Shown: positions 10,906-19,660 of the stretch, in pieces
Layout of the letters: each line of letters opens with the position of its first letter
Numbering within the stretch: the stretch's first letter is position 1
Assembly: GCF_000934765.1 (NCBI RefSeq)
Contig: NZ_JYNN01000019.1
Location: 1-59,997, forward strand
DNA: 59,997 nucleotides
DNA from: Thiomicrospira microaerophila
GTDB taxonomy: Bacteria; Pseudomonadota; Gammaproteobacteria; Thiomicrospirales; Thiomicrospiraceae
Direction: 5' to 3'
Program-made: the position numbers and the translations under genes
Notes under the pieces: model-generated
Told to the model about the DNA's origin: nothing
Seen by the model: only the letters and a program-made list of their open reading frames with translations
Databases searched by the model: none

Positions 10906-11994
10906 ATGAAAATCTTGAAGAGATGGGTTGGTTTTAATTTTTTAGTCTGGGGTTGGCTGTTGTTGTCTGGCTGTGCGCAGCTTGCTGAGTATACGAAGGC
11001 CGATGAAGCCGTTGCGGAAACAAGCCTGCCCTATTGGGTGCTTGATGTGCCAGACGGCCATTGGGTTGCAAAGATTAGCGATGTGGGCGAAGAGGATGGT
11101 GCACAGGATCAGGCCGGCGTCTGGGCGGCGGATCTGGCGATGCAGCATCTGTTGGCGCCGTTGAATGATCAGGTTAGGGCGCAGTTCAGTACGCCGTCTG
11201 CGGTTGTGGGTGATGTGGTGTTGCTTGAAGCGCAAGTGCGCGAGGTGTTTCGTCAGCAGACACGTGCGACAGCGACTATCGATCTAATGCATGTGCAGAC
11301 ATGGTTTGATCAGTCGGCGGCGGTTTATTATGCGCTGTTTGATTTGGGCGCGTCGACGCAAAAAGCCTTGCTGTTATCGCAGTTACGCATGTTGGATGCG
11401 CAGTTGCCAGATTATAAGCATGCGACGTACCGCGGTTCGGAGTTTGAGCAGTTGAGGTCCTTGTCGCCGGTTTTACCCAGCTTGGAGGCACGCCGGGTGT
11501 TTGCGCAAATTTGGTTGGATAGATTTGGTGCGTTACCAGCCCTGCCGAATGCACGTATGGCAGAGCTAATGGATTTGCAATTGAGCGCGTTGTTTAGCCG
11601 CATGAGTGTGAGTTTGGATGCGTTAACGGCGGAAACCGCGGCGTTTGAATCGGGTTTGCGAGCAGGCCTGGTCAATGCGGGGTTGAATATTTCAGCGCGT
11701 CGTCCTTCGTTGATGGTGCGTTATTATATTGAGCAGTATGTCGAGGGGGGCGAAATTGTGTTGGTGAATGATATTGAAATCAACCACCGAGATACGGGGC
11801 GTTTGGCGCATTTTGGCGAGGAGTTGGTGTTTGAACTGGCTGAGGGTGAAACCAATGCGCAGGGATTGGATGTGGCTTATGATGCATTGGGTCGTGCCTT
11901 GGTGGATTTGATTCTAGCGGACTTGTATAACTATATTGCCCGTTTTAATGCGCATCGGTTTGGACGGGAGGTAGTGGAAAATGGCGATGAGTAG
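10906..11994 (+). CDS. Lipoprotein of unknown function in the lap operon
   Basis: 362 aa from the ATG at 10906, which has AGAAGG just upstream; a GTG 33 bp earlier is open but less likely. The N-terminus MKILKRW is followed by a hydrophobic stretch and the lipobox LSGC, so Cys23 is the lipidation site and the protein is probably outer-membrane anchored. The rest is a mixed alpha/beta protein that I cannot place in a family. It sits between the TolC channel and the OmpA-like protein and overlaps the ompA start by 14 bp, so the two are probably translated together. A role in adhesin export or anchoring is inferred from position only. Confidence 0.8.
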   Translation: MKILKRWVGFNFLVWGWLLLSGCAQLAEYTKADEAVAETSLPYWVLDVPDGHWVAKISDVGEEDGAQDQAGVWAADLAMQHLLAPLNDQVRAQFSTPSAVVGDVVLLEAQVREVFRQQTRATATIDLMHVQTWFDQSAAVYYALFDLGASTQKALLLSQLRMLDAQLPDYKHATYRGSEFEQLRSLSPVLPSLEARRVFAQIWLDRFGALPALPNARMAELMDLQLSALFSRMSVSLDALTAETAAFESGLRAGLVNAGLNISARRPSLMVRYYIEQYVEGGEIVLVNDIEINHRDTGRLAHFGEELVFELAEGETNAQGLDVAYDALGRALVDLILADLYNYIARFNAHRFGREVVENGDE

Positions 11995-12868
11995 GTTACG
12001 CGTTTCACTGTGGTCTGTTTTGTGTGCCGCCCCTTTTGTGTTGGGTATGCAGGGTGCGAGTGCGGAGGTTAATCGGGCGATGTCGTCTTTGGCGCAGCCT
12101 TTTGATTCACTTGCTGCGTCGCGCGATTATTATCATGATAAGGATCAAGATGGGGTAGCCACCCGATTCGATCAGTGCCAGGCTTCGATGCAAGGTGTTG
12201 CGGTGAATCAGTATGGTTGTGAGCTCGATTCGGATGGCGATGGGGTGTATGATCGCAATGATGCTTGTCCAGATACACCAGCCGGCCGTAAGGTGAATTT
12301 TTTAGGTTGTCAGGCGGATACGGATGGGGATGGGGTGTTGGACTTTTATGACCAGTGTCCAGGCACGCCGTTGGGTAGGGTCGTTAATGAGGAGGGGTGT
12401 GTGCCTCCGGTTGTGGTCGAACCCGAACCTGTTGTGCCGTTAAGAACGTTTGTTATTTCACATATTGTCTTTGATACGGGTTCGTATTTAATTCGCGCTG
12501 ACCAGCGCCCTGTTTTAGAGCGCGATGCGGCACAGTTGCAACGCTTAACAGAAAGCGATGTTTTATTGGTAACTGGGTTTACCGATAGTCATGGCTCGGC
12601 GGAGGGTAATCTGCAGTTGTCTTGGAATCGTGCGCAGAGTACCAAAGATTATTTAACCAATACCTTTAATATTCCGGCTGGGCAGATTTATATTTTAGGC
12701 ATGGGGGAAGTTAACCCTATTGCGTCTAATGACACACTTGAAGGGCGCCAGCAGAATCGCCGCATTGAGTTTCAGGTTTTATCGACGGATGCTGTGATGC
12801 CAGAGGGGGTTCGGTTGGTGATTCCTGACGAAATGAAAGGACCGTTGCGTTTTACAACGCAACGGTAG
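11981..12868 (+). CDS. OmpA-family protein with thrombospondin type 3 repeats
   Basis: 295 aa. The signal peptide ends near GASA. Residues 50-140 carry Ca-binding thrombospondin type 3 repeats (DKDQDGV, DSDGDGVYDRNDACPDT, DTDGDGVLDFYDQCPGT) with paired cysteines. Residues 160-275 form an OmpA-like peptidoglycan-binding domain (GFTDSHGSAEGN, LSWNRAQS, NRRIEF). It probably links the outer-membrane export/adhesin complex to the cell wall; OmpA-type genes are also found in Bpf/Lap loci of other gammaproteobacteria. It starts inside the end of the lipoprotein gene, with a GGGAGG sequence upstream. A strong hairpin covers its stop codon. Confidence 0.9.
   Translation: MAMSRLRVSLWSVLCAAPFVLGMQGASAEVNRAMSSLAQPFDSLAASRDYYHDKDQDGVATRFDQCQASMQGVAVNQYGCELDSDGDGVYDRNDACPDTPAGRKVNFLGCQADTDGDGVLDFYDQCPGTPLGRVVNEEGCVPPVVVEPEPVVPLRTFVISHIVFDTGSYLIRADQRPVLERDAAQLQRLTESDVLLVTGFTDSHGSAEGNLQLSWNRAQSTKDYLTNTFNIPAGQIYILGMGEVNPIASNDTLEGRQQNRRIEFQVLSTDAVMPEGVRLVIPDEMKGPLRFTTQR
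12841..12866 (+). other. Perfect 11-bp hairpin across the ompA stop, before lapG
   Basis: ACCGTTGCGTT (12841-12851) pairs perfectly with 12856-12866 across a 4-nt loop. No T tract follows, so it is not a classical terminator. It may block processing or modulate translation of the gene starting 12 bp later. Confidence 0.65.
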
Positions 12869-12878
12869 GTTTGATCGT

Positions 12879-13517
12879 ATGCAACGCCGCGGCTTTTTGG
12901 TTTTAGGTGCGTTTGGGTTGTTAGGCTCGGCGTTGTCTTTTGCCAATAAAGCGCCTTCGATGTTTGGCGAACGTGAACTCGCGCGCGCGCGTGATAAGTA
13001 TGGCGAACTGGCGGTGCGCCGCTTGCGTGCTTGGCAGGTGTTGGTCGATGAAAATTTATCGCGCCCTGAGCGTTTAAAGTTAACCTTGGTGAATGACTTT
13101 TTTGCACAGGTCACCTTGTCGGATAGTAAAACGGTCTGGGGATTGGATAATTATTGGGCTACGCCGGCGGAGTTTTTGGTGAAGGATGCGGGGTCGGCGG
13201 TTGATTTTGTGACCGCTAAATACTTTACTTTGGTGGCTCTGGGGGTGGCAGAAAGTAAGTTGTATTTTACTTATGTTACTTCATCGCGTTTACGGCGTCC
13301 GCATGTGGTTTTGACGTATTTTCGTTCGGCACGTTCAGAGCCGCTTATTTTGGATAGTTTAACGGATCGCATTCTTCCTGCCAGCGAGCGGGCCGACTTA
13401 CAGCCGATTTATAGTTTTAATGCGCAGGGCGCGCGTGAGGGTGAGCGGATGCAAGCCGCGGCGTTAGATTCTTGGAATCAGATGCTAAATCGTATGCGTA
13501 ATGGCGTGATAAATTAA
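12879..13517 (+). CDS. lapG: LapG-like transglutaminase-fold protein lacking the catalytic Cys
   Basis: 212 aa. LapG is a periplasmic Ca-dependent cysteine protease that releases LapA-type adhesins and is held in check by LapD. An N-terminal hydrophobic signal is followed by the family signature (RRLRAWQ near 48-53; NYWATPAEFL at 91-100). In known LapG the latter leads into GDCED. Here it reads GSAVDF, so Ala107 replaces the catalytic Cys, and Ser106 and Val108 replace the Ca ligands Asp and Glu. His142 (RPHVVLTY) and Asp159 (LILDSL) of the triad are still in place, and the frame is intact. It is probably not a working protease. It could be a competitor, scaffold or degenerate paralogue. It lies directly before lapD, as in other Lap loci. 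Confidence 0.87.
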   Translation: MQRRGFLVLGAFGLLGSALSFANKAPSMFGERELARARDKYGELAVRRLRAWQVLVDENLSRPERLKLTLVNDFFAQVTLSDSKTVWGLDNYWATPAEFLVKDAGSAVDFVTAKYFTLVALGVAESKLYFTYVTSSRLRRPHVVLTYFRSARSEPLILDSLTDRILPASERADLQPIYSFNAQGAREGERMQAAALDSWNQMLNRMRNGVIN

Positions 13518-13559
13518 TGATGACAGCGTGGCCTGTCAGGATAACTATAGGACATCACA

Positions 13560-15491
13560 ATGACGTTTAATCGACAAATACTGCTTTTTATTACCGTATT
13601 GGTGTTGGTATTGTTTTTGGGCACGTTTTCGTTGAACTTATCGAATACAAAGGGTTTTTTGCAAAACCAGTTAACCTCTCATGCTGAGGATACGGCGACG
13701 TCTTTGGGGCTTTCTTTAAGTTCTGTGGCGGATTTGGAGAATCCTGCGAGTATTGAGGCGATGGTGAATGCGGTGTTTGATCGCGGACATTATCGTTTGA
13801 TTGCGCTGCATGATATGGAGGGTGAGCTGGTGTACCAGCGTGAAAATGTGCGCCCTCCGGCAGGGGTTCCGGCGGCTTTTGTATCCGCGCTGACGATTGA
13901 GTCGCCGCAAGCACGCGCGCTGGTGCAAAGCGGTTGGATGCCGATTGGTCATTTGACGGTTCAGGCGAATGCGGCCTATGGTTATACGGAGCTGTGGCAG
14001 GTTTTTAAAAATTTGTTGATGTGGTTTGGTTTGGCGGCTTTATTAGCGTTGTTGGTTGCGTTTGTGATGATTAAGGCTTTATTGAAACCATTAAAACAGA
14101 TCGAGCTTCAAGCAGATGCGATTGTAAAAAAACAATATGTGTATCAAGATGATTTACCTGCCACTTTGGAGTTTAGGCAGGTGGTGTTGGCGATGAATAA
14201 AATGGTTGAAAAGCTGAAGGATGTGTTTGACCGCGACGCGAAAATGGCGGAGAAATTGCAGCGTATGGCTTATCAGGATTCGGTCACGGGCCTGAGTAAT
14301 CGTCAGCATTTTGACATGATGTTTGAAGCGCAGTTGATGAGTTCTGAGCAGGCGGATCAAGGTTGCATGGTGTTGGTGCGTGTGGAGGGAATGAAGGCTC
14401 TAAACGATCAGTTTGGTTATCAGTTGGGCAATGCGTTTATGCAGGTTTTGGCGACCAAAATGGTTGAGCTTTTGAATGTTGAGGAGGGCATTTATGCGCG
14501 CTTAAACGGTTTGGAGTTAATCGCTGTATTGCCAGGCCAGGCGCCTTGTCATTTTAAGGATAAGGCGCAAACATTGGTTTCGCAGTTGCCTGCGTTGATG
14601 AGCAAAGCGGGGGTTATGCATGAGGATGTGGCCTTGTCAGTGGTCTTGTTAGATTATGGAACGGGCGACAAGCGTGGGGCTTTAATGGCGCGGCTCGAGT
14701 TTGGCTTGGGGCAGCTGGCATCATTAAGTGATCAACAGGTACTGGTGTTGGGGACAACGGAGGCCGATGTATTGAAGGATGCGTCATCACGCCGTTTGAT
14801 TGAATATGCTTTTGAGCATAATGCGCTTAAGCTGTATCAACAGGTTTCGGTGAATGGTCAGGACGCGGTGCATGACACGGAGTTGTTGATTCGGATGGTT
14901 GATCGTGATGGCACAATACGCTCGGCGGCTTATTTTATGCCTGCCATTGAGCGTTTTAATCGTCTGTTGGAGTTGGATTTGTTGGTGGTTGATTTGGCAT
15001 TGGCTTATCAGTCTCAAAGTGCAACGAAGCCTTTGTTGGCGATCAATCTGAGTCCGCGGTTGTTGCGAGATACTGATGCGTTGGCGACCTTAATCGCTAA
15101 ATTGAACGAGATACGCGGTGCGCATTTTGCTTTTGAGTTTCCTGAAGTCTGGGTGACAGAAGATGTGGCTTTCTCTAAGTCAGTGATATGGCAGATTCAT
15201 CAGTTGGGCTATCAGGTAGGTATTGATAACTTTGGTAGTCGCTTCACCAATATGCAATATTTGCAGGATTTACGCCCAGATTATATCAAGTTAGACGGGG
15301 CCTTTAGTCGTTGTATTGAATCGGATGAACAAACGGCTTCATATGTTGCTAGCTTATGTGATTTAGCACGTATTCTAGATGTGCCAGTGATTGCAACCGC
15401 GGTTGAAACCGAGCATCAGTTGGCGGCCTTTAAACAGGTGGGGATTACCTATTTCCAAGGTTATTTGTTTGGAGCGCCGGCGCCCTTATGA
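13560..15491 (+). CDS. lapD: LapD-like degenerate GGDEF-EAL inside-out c-di-GMP receptor
   Basis: 643 aa. A TM helix (5-27), a periplasmic LapD/MoxY-type domain (about 28-150), a second TM (150-172), a HAMP region, then GGDEF and EAL domains. The periplasmic Gly125-Trp126 (SGWMPIG) matches the loop by which LapD grips LapG. The GGDEF site is degenerate (RLNGLE at 314-319) and so is the EAL (ELL at 441-443), so it should bind c-di-GMP without making or cleaving it. In the known system c-di-GMP-bound LapD sequesters LapG and keeps the adhesin on the surface. It starts 43 bp after lapG, with AGGA upstream, and its stop overlaps the next start as ATGA. Confidence 0.92.
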   Translation: MTFNRQILLFITVLVLVLFLGTFSLNLSNTKGFLQNQLTSHAEDTATSLGLSLSSVADLENPASIEAMVNAVFDRGHYRLIALHDMEGELVYQRENVRPPAGVPAAFVSALTIESPQARALVQSGWMPIGHLTVQANAAYGYTELWQVFKNLLMWFGLAALLALLVAFVMIKALLKPLKQIELQADAIVKKQYVYQDDLPATLEFRQVVLAMNKMVEKLKDVFDRDAKMAEKLQRMAYQDSVTGLSNRQHFDMMFEAQLMSSEQADQGCMVLVRVEGMKALNDQFGYQLGNAFMQVLATKMVELLNVEEGIYARLNGLELIAVLPGQAPCHFKDKAQTLVSQLPALMSKAGVMHEDVALSVVLLDYGTGDKRGALMARLEFGLGQLASLSDQQVLVLGTTEADVLKDASSRRLIEYAFEHNALKLYQQVSVNGQDAVHDTELLIRMVDRDGTIRSAAYFMPAIERFNRLLELDLLVVDLALAYQSQSATKPLLAINLSPRLLRDTDALATLIAKLNEIRGAHFAFEFPEVWVTEDVAFSKSVIWQIHQLGYQVGIDNFGSRFTNMQYLQDLRPDYIKLDGAFSRCIESDEQTASYVASLCDLARILDVPVIATAVETEHQLAAFKQVGITYFQGYLFGAPAPL

Positions 15492-17674
15492 ACCATGAAG
15501 GTGATGCTCAATGTAACGAAACGTCGCGTCGCCATATCGAGCTAGAGGATGGTTTGCTGGCGTGTTTAGTGCTTTACACGCAGCTTTATCAGCGAGAACC
15601 TTTTTCAAAAGATGCTTTAGTTGCCGGTTTGCCGTTTGTATCGAGTAGGTTGTCGCCTGACTTATTTTTACGGGCGGCGGAACGTGCTGGTATTCATGCC
15701 GCGTTTAAAAAGCGTGATCTTTCTTGTATTCCTTCCTTAGTCTTGCCTTGTATTTTAGCGCTAAAAGATAACCAGGCCTGCTTGTTAACCGCGATTGATC
15801 AGACAGCGAAAACGGCGACCATTATCGCTAGTGATGCCCCAGAAGGAAGTGTGACGGTCGCGTTGGATCAGTTGGCGCAGAGTTATGCCGGTTATGCGAT
15901 TTATTTGACCAAAAAACACCAGCAGGTCACGAAAAAAGATGCCTTAGTGGCTCGGCGCGATGGGCATTGGTTTTGGCAAACATTTTGGCAAAACCGCGCC
16001 ATTTATCGTGATGTGTTGATTGCGTCTTTGGTGATTAATCTTTTTGTGCTCGCCAACCCTCTGTTTGTGATGAATGTGTATGATCGGATTGTGCCTAACA
16101 ATGCGCTGGAATCCTTGTGGGTGTTAGCGCTAGGTGTCAGTGTGATTTATGCGTTTGATGTGCTCTTAAAATATCTGCGCACCTATTTTTTAGAGGTGGC
16201 AGGCAAGAAGAGTGATGTGATTATGTCGTCGCGCTTATTCGAGCAAACCTTGGGTTTGACGATGGCGAATCGTGGCGGTACGGTAGGTGGCTTTGCGAAT
16301 AATTTAAAAGAATTTGATAGTATTCGCCAATTTTTTACTTCTGGTACGCTATCAACCCTTGTCGATTTGCCTTTTTTGGTTATTTTCTTATTGGTGATTT
16401 ATTTTATCGCCGGCGATATTGTTTGGGTTCCGATTATTATCATCGCAATTATTGCTTTGTATAGTTTGATGATGTTGCGGCCGATTCAACGTAGCATTGA
16501 GGCCACCTATGAGGCGCAAAACCAGAAAAATGCGGTGTTGATTGAGAGTTTAACCGCGATGCCGACGATTAAGGCGATGGGCGTGGAGTCGGTTGCGCAA
16601 TGGCGCTGGGAACAAGCGGTGGGTGAGATTGCACGCACGAGTTTGAAGGCCAAAATGTTGCAAAGTTCTATTTCACGCATGACGGGCTTTATGCAGCAGA
16701 TGAGCATGGTCGCGGTCGTGGTAGCCGGTGTGTATATGATTACCGAGGGTGATTTGAGCATGGGCGCGTTGATTGCGGCGGTGATTTTAAGCCAGCGTGC
16801 GATTGCGCCGATGGGGCAAATAGCGAATTTGGTAACCCAGTATGAGCAAACCAAAACGGCCTTAGGAGTGCTGAATGAATTGATGCAGCGTGAGGTGGAG
16901 CGTCCACTGGATAAGCATTTTATTCAGCATCCGGTGTTCGAGGGCGGGATTGAGTTTGTGGATGTGACCTTTACTTACCCCGGTGAAACGACGCCTGTTT
17001 TGAAAAATGTATCGTTTAAGATCAATCCGGGTGAAAAAGTGGGCATTATTGGGCGGATTGGTTCGGGTAAGTCAACGATTGAAAAATTGGTCATGGGCTT
17101 TTACTCTGTCGATTCGGGTAGCATTTTGGTTGATGGTATTGATATTAATCAATTAGACCCGGCGGAGTTGCGCCGCCATATTAATTACGTACCGCAGGAT
17201 GTGGTGTTGTTTAGTGGCGATATTCGGCAAAACATAGCGTATCGCGCGCCCTATGTTGAGGATGAGGTGATTTTACGTGCAGCGAAGGTAGCGGGCGTGG
17301 ATGAGTTTGTGAAACGTCACCCCAAAGGCTATGGGTTTGAGTTAAATGAGGGGGGCACCAACCTGTCAGGCGGTCAGCGGCAGAGTATTGGGATTGCGCG
17401 TGCGCTGTTATTGGATGCGCCATTTTTGTTATTAGATGAGCCGACCAATGCGATGGATTCAAAAACTGAGCAGGATTTGCTCTCGCGTTTAGCGCAACAT
17501 CAAAGTACGAGCACGCTTTTGTTAGTGACGCATAAAATGACGGTTCTCCAGCTGGTCGACCGGGTGTTGGTGATCGAGCAAGGGCGCTTGGTAGTGGATG
17601 GTGAAAAGCAGGTTGTGCTGAAAAAGTTACAAGCACAAAACGCTCAAGCAAAACAAGGTGGCGCGGATGTCTAA
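15488..17674 (+). CDS. lapB: Type I secretion ABC transporter, permease-ATPase (LapB-like)
   Basis: 728 aa. The N-terminal C39-like domain (about 15-150) has no catalytic Cys motif, as expected for LapB/HlyB-type transporters that do not cleave their cargo. Six TM helices follow (about 170-450), then the nucleotide-binding domain with Walker A GRIGSGKST (about 521), signature LSGGQRQ and Walker B LLLDEPT. It should energise export of the giant adhesin through the inner membrane. It starts inside the lapD stop (ATGA), and lapC begins 8 bp before its end. Confidence 0.93.
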   Translation: MNHEGDAQCNETSRRHIELEDGLLACLVLYTQLYQREPFSKDALVAGLPFVSSRLSPDLFLRAAERAGIHAAFKKRDLSCIPSLVLPCILALKDNQACLLTAIDQTAKTATIIASDAPEGSVTVALDQLAQSYAGYAIYLTKKHQQVTKKDALVARRDGHWFWQTFWQNRAIYRDVLIASLVINLFVLANPLFVMNVYDRIVPNNALESLWVLALGVSVIYAFDVLLKYLRTYFLEVAGKKSDVIMSSRLFEQTLGLTMANRGGTVGGFANNLKEFDSIRQFFTSGTLSTLVDLPFLVIFLLVIYFIAGDIVWVPIIIIAIIALYSLMMLRPIQRSIEATYEAQNQKNAVLIESLTAMPTIKAMGVESVAQWRWEQAVGEIARTSLKAKMLQSSISRMTGFMQQMSMVAVVVAGVYMITEGDLSMGALIAAVILSQRAIAPMGQIANLVTQYEQTKTALGVLNELMQREVERPLDKHFIQHPVFEGGIEFVDVTFTYPGETTPVLKNVSFKINPGEKVGIIGRIGSGKSTIEKLVMGFYSVDSGSILVDGIDINQLDPAELRRHINYVPQDVVLFSGDIRQNIAYRAPYVEDEVILRAAKVAGVDEFVKRHPKGYGFELNEGGTNLSGGQRQSIGIARALLLDAPFLLLDEPTNAMDSKTEQDLLSRLAQHQSTSTLLLVTHKMTVLQLVDRVLVIEQGRLVVDGEKQVVLKKLQAQNAQAKQGGADV

Positions 17675-18998
17675 ACGCGTTTCGAATCAAGACCTGCAAT
17701 TTATGTCGAGTTTAAGCCAAGCCGCGTTGGAAAAGCCGACGCGCGCATCGCGGATTATGGTCTGGGTTATTTTATTGGTGGTGGCCTGGTTGTTGGTGTG
17801 GGCTAACATGGCTGAGCTGGATAAAATTGTGCGCGGTGAGGGAAAGGTGGTGCCTTCAAGCCGCATACAGGTCGTGCAGAACTATGAGGGCGGGATTGTA
17901 GAGCGCCTGTTTTTTCAAGAGGGCGACTTGGTGGCGCAGGGTGATGTGTTGTTGCAGTTGGATAACACGCAGTTTGCCAGTAGCTTTGGTGAAAAAACCT
18001 TAGAGTTGTTAGCCTTGCGTGCAAAAAGTTTGCGGTTGGAAGCGGAGTCAGAGGTCGCACGCAGATTGAGTTTGCCAGTCAATTTTGACAGTGTGTTCGA
18101 ACAACAGGTGTATGAACGTGAGCAAGCGTTGTTTCAAAACCGTCAGCGACAACTTCAATCGTCGCTCGAGATTGTACGTGAACAACAAATTCAACATCGT
18201 ACCGAGTTAGATAATGCGTTTGAGCAGGAGAAGCAGCTAGCTAGGTCGCACAACTTGTTAAACCAAGAAATTGAAATGATGCGCCCTTTAGTGCGTCAAG
18301 GTATTGCACCTGAAATTGATATGTTGCGTTTACAGCGTGAGGCGAATGATACCTTTGGCAAGCTTAATGCCGTGCGCCAATCTATTCCACGTTATGAGTC
18401 TTTAATCAAAGAGAGTGCATCACGGCTTGATGAGATTCAGCAGAAGTTTAGCAATGAAGCTAAAGAGGATTTGAATTTCACATTAGCGCAAATATCCCAG
18501 TTGGAAAGTGTACAGGTGGCGCTAGAAGATAAGGTAGTGCGGACAGCGATTAGAGCCCCTGTGGGCGGGGTCATTTCTGAATTACTGGTGAGTTCTCTCG
18601 GTGAAGTAGTGCAGCCGGGGAGCGATATTGTGAAAATTGTACCTGTTGATGATTTTTTGGTGTTAGAAACCAAAATACAGCCTTCAGATATTGGGTTTAT
18701 TTATTCGGGATTAAAAGCACGTGTGCGCTTTACGGCGTATGACTTTTCCATCTATGGCGCGCTGGATGGTTATGTAGAACGGGTGTCGGCGGATACGGTA
18801 ACCGATGATCAGGGCAACAGTTATTATGTTGCGCGGATACGTACCCATAAAAATTATTTAGGGCAAGAGTCAGCGCCTTTGCCTTTAATGGCCGGGATGG
18901 TGGCAAGTGTGGATGTGATTGTTGGTAAGCAGACCGTGCTGGATTATTTAATGAAGCCGATTTTAAAAACCAAAGATACGGCACTGAGGGAGTCATAG
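17667..18998 (+). CDS. lapC: HlyD-family membrane fusion protein (LapC-like)
   Basis: 443 aa from the ATG at 17667, which has AAGGTG at 17655; a GTG at 17658 is also open. A short cytosolic N-terminus, one TM helix (about 30-48), a lipoyl/barrel-sandwich hybrid region, a long coiled-coil hairpin (about 130-275) and a C-terminal beta domain (PVGGVISELLVSSLGEVVQ, then PLPLMAGM) are all typical of type I secretion adaptors. It should bridge the LapB-like ATPase and the TolC-like channel. It overlaps lapB and is followed after 5 bp by the LuxR-type gene. Confidence 0.92.
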   Translation: MSKRVSNQDLQFMSSLSQAALEKPTRASRIMVWVILLVVAWLLVWANMAELDKIVRGEGKVVPSSRIQVVQNYEGGIVERLFFQEGDLVAQGDVLLQLDNTQFASSFGEKTLELLALRAKSLRLEAESEVARRLSLPVNFDSVFEQQVYEREQALFQNRQRQLQSSLEIVREQQIQHRTELDNAFEQEKQLARSHNLLNQEIEMMRPLVRQGIAPEIDMLRLQREANDTFGKLNAVRQSIPRYESLIKESASRLDEIQQKFSNEAKEDLNFTLAQISQLESVQVALEDKVVRTAIRAPVGGVISELLVSSLGEVVQPGSDIVKIVPVDDFLVLETKIQPSDIGFIYSGLKARVRFTAYDFSIYGALDGYVERVSADTVTDDQGNSYYVARIRTHKNYLGQESAPLPLMAGMVASVDVIVGKQTVLDYLMKPILKTKDTALRES

Positions 18999-19003
18999 CG
19001 TTT

Positions 19004-19639
19004 GTGAATTCAAGGTCAGTTGTTTTATTTTCATCAGACACGGATGTTTTGGCTTATTGGATGGCGTGTGTCGATGAACTACAAACCTGTAGCCAATCAC
19101 CTGCGGCCTGTTTGGGCTTAAAGGATAGCTGGGACGGGGTGATCGCACTGCTTCATTTAGAAAAACCGGAGGGCTACATTGAGTTGTTGCCGCCGCTTAT
19201 CGAGCAGGGTGCGTTGGTCGTGGTGTTGGTGGATGCGGTGGATGTCGATCAGGGGGTGGCGCTGTTCCGTCAGGGTATAAAAGGCTATCTTGAAGCCCTT
19301 GAGCAACCTGGTGTATTGATACGTGCGATTGAATTGGTGAAGCAAGGGCGTGTTTGGTTAGGTCAAGACATTATGTCGGCGTTGATAACAGGGTTGCATC
19401 ATCCAAAAAAAGAGGGCGGTGATGTAGATGCTATGCCGCGCTGGGATCAAGGCCTGACTGACCGAGAGCGAGATGTGGCGAGAGGAATACTCGCCGGACA
19501 ATCTAATAAGACCATTGCCGATGCGCTCTGTATTGCTGAGCGCACCGTTAAGGCGCATATTCATTCTTTATTTCAAAAAAAACAGGTTAAGGATAGGTTA
19601 GCGTTTGTATTAAAGTATCAGGCGTCCTCAAGTAATTGA
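19004..19639 (+). CDS. LuxR/CsgD-type regulator with a pseudo-receiver domain
   Basis: 211 aa, GTG start 5 bp after lapC, with GAGGGA upstream. The C-terminal 60 residues are a clear LuxR helix-turn-helix (LTDRERDVARGILAGQSNKTIA, TVKAHIHSLF). The N-terminal 120 residues look like a response-regulator receiver, but the phospho-acceptor Asp is missing (IALLHLEKPEG where a DLxLP-type motif is expected) and the GYLxK lysine is Glu (GYLEAL). It probably responds to something other than phosphorylation, as CsgD/VpsT-like biofilm regulators do; that comparison is inference. As last gene of the lap operon it may autoregulate the locus. Confidence 0.85.
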   Translation: MNSRSVVLFSSDTDVLAYWMACVDELQTCSQSPAACLGLKDSWDGVIALLHLEKPEGYIELLPPLIEQGALVVVLVDAVDVDQGVALFRQGIKGYLEALEQPGVLIRAIELVKQGRVWLGQDIMSALITGLHHPKKEGGDVDAMPRWDQGLTDRERDVARGILAGQSNKTIADALCIAERTVKAHIHSLFQKKQVKDRLAFVLKYQASSSN

Positions 19640-19660
19640 CAGTACTCCTATCCTAGTACT

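Noticed and set aside
15488-15940. Missing Cys in the C39-like domain of the ABC exporter as a defect
   Set aside because: Inactive C39-like domains are the rule in exporters of uncleaved RTX/LapA-type substrates.
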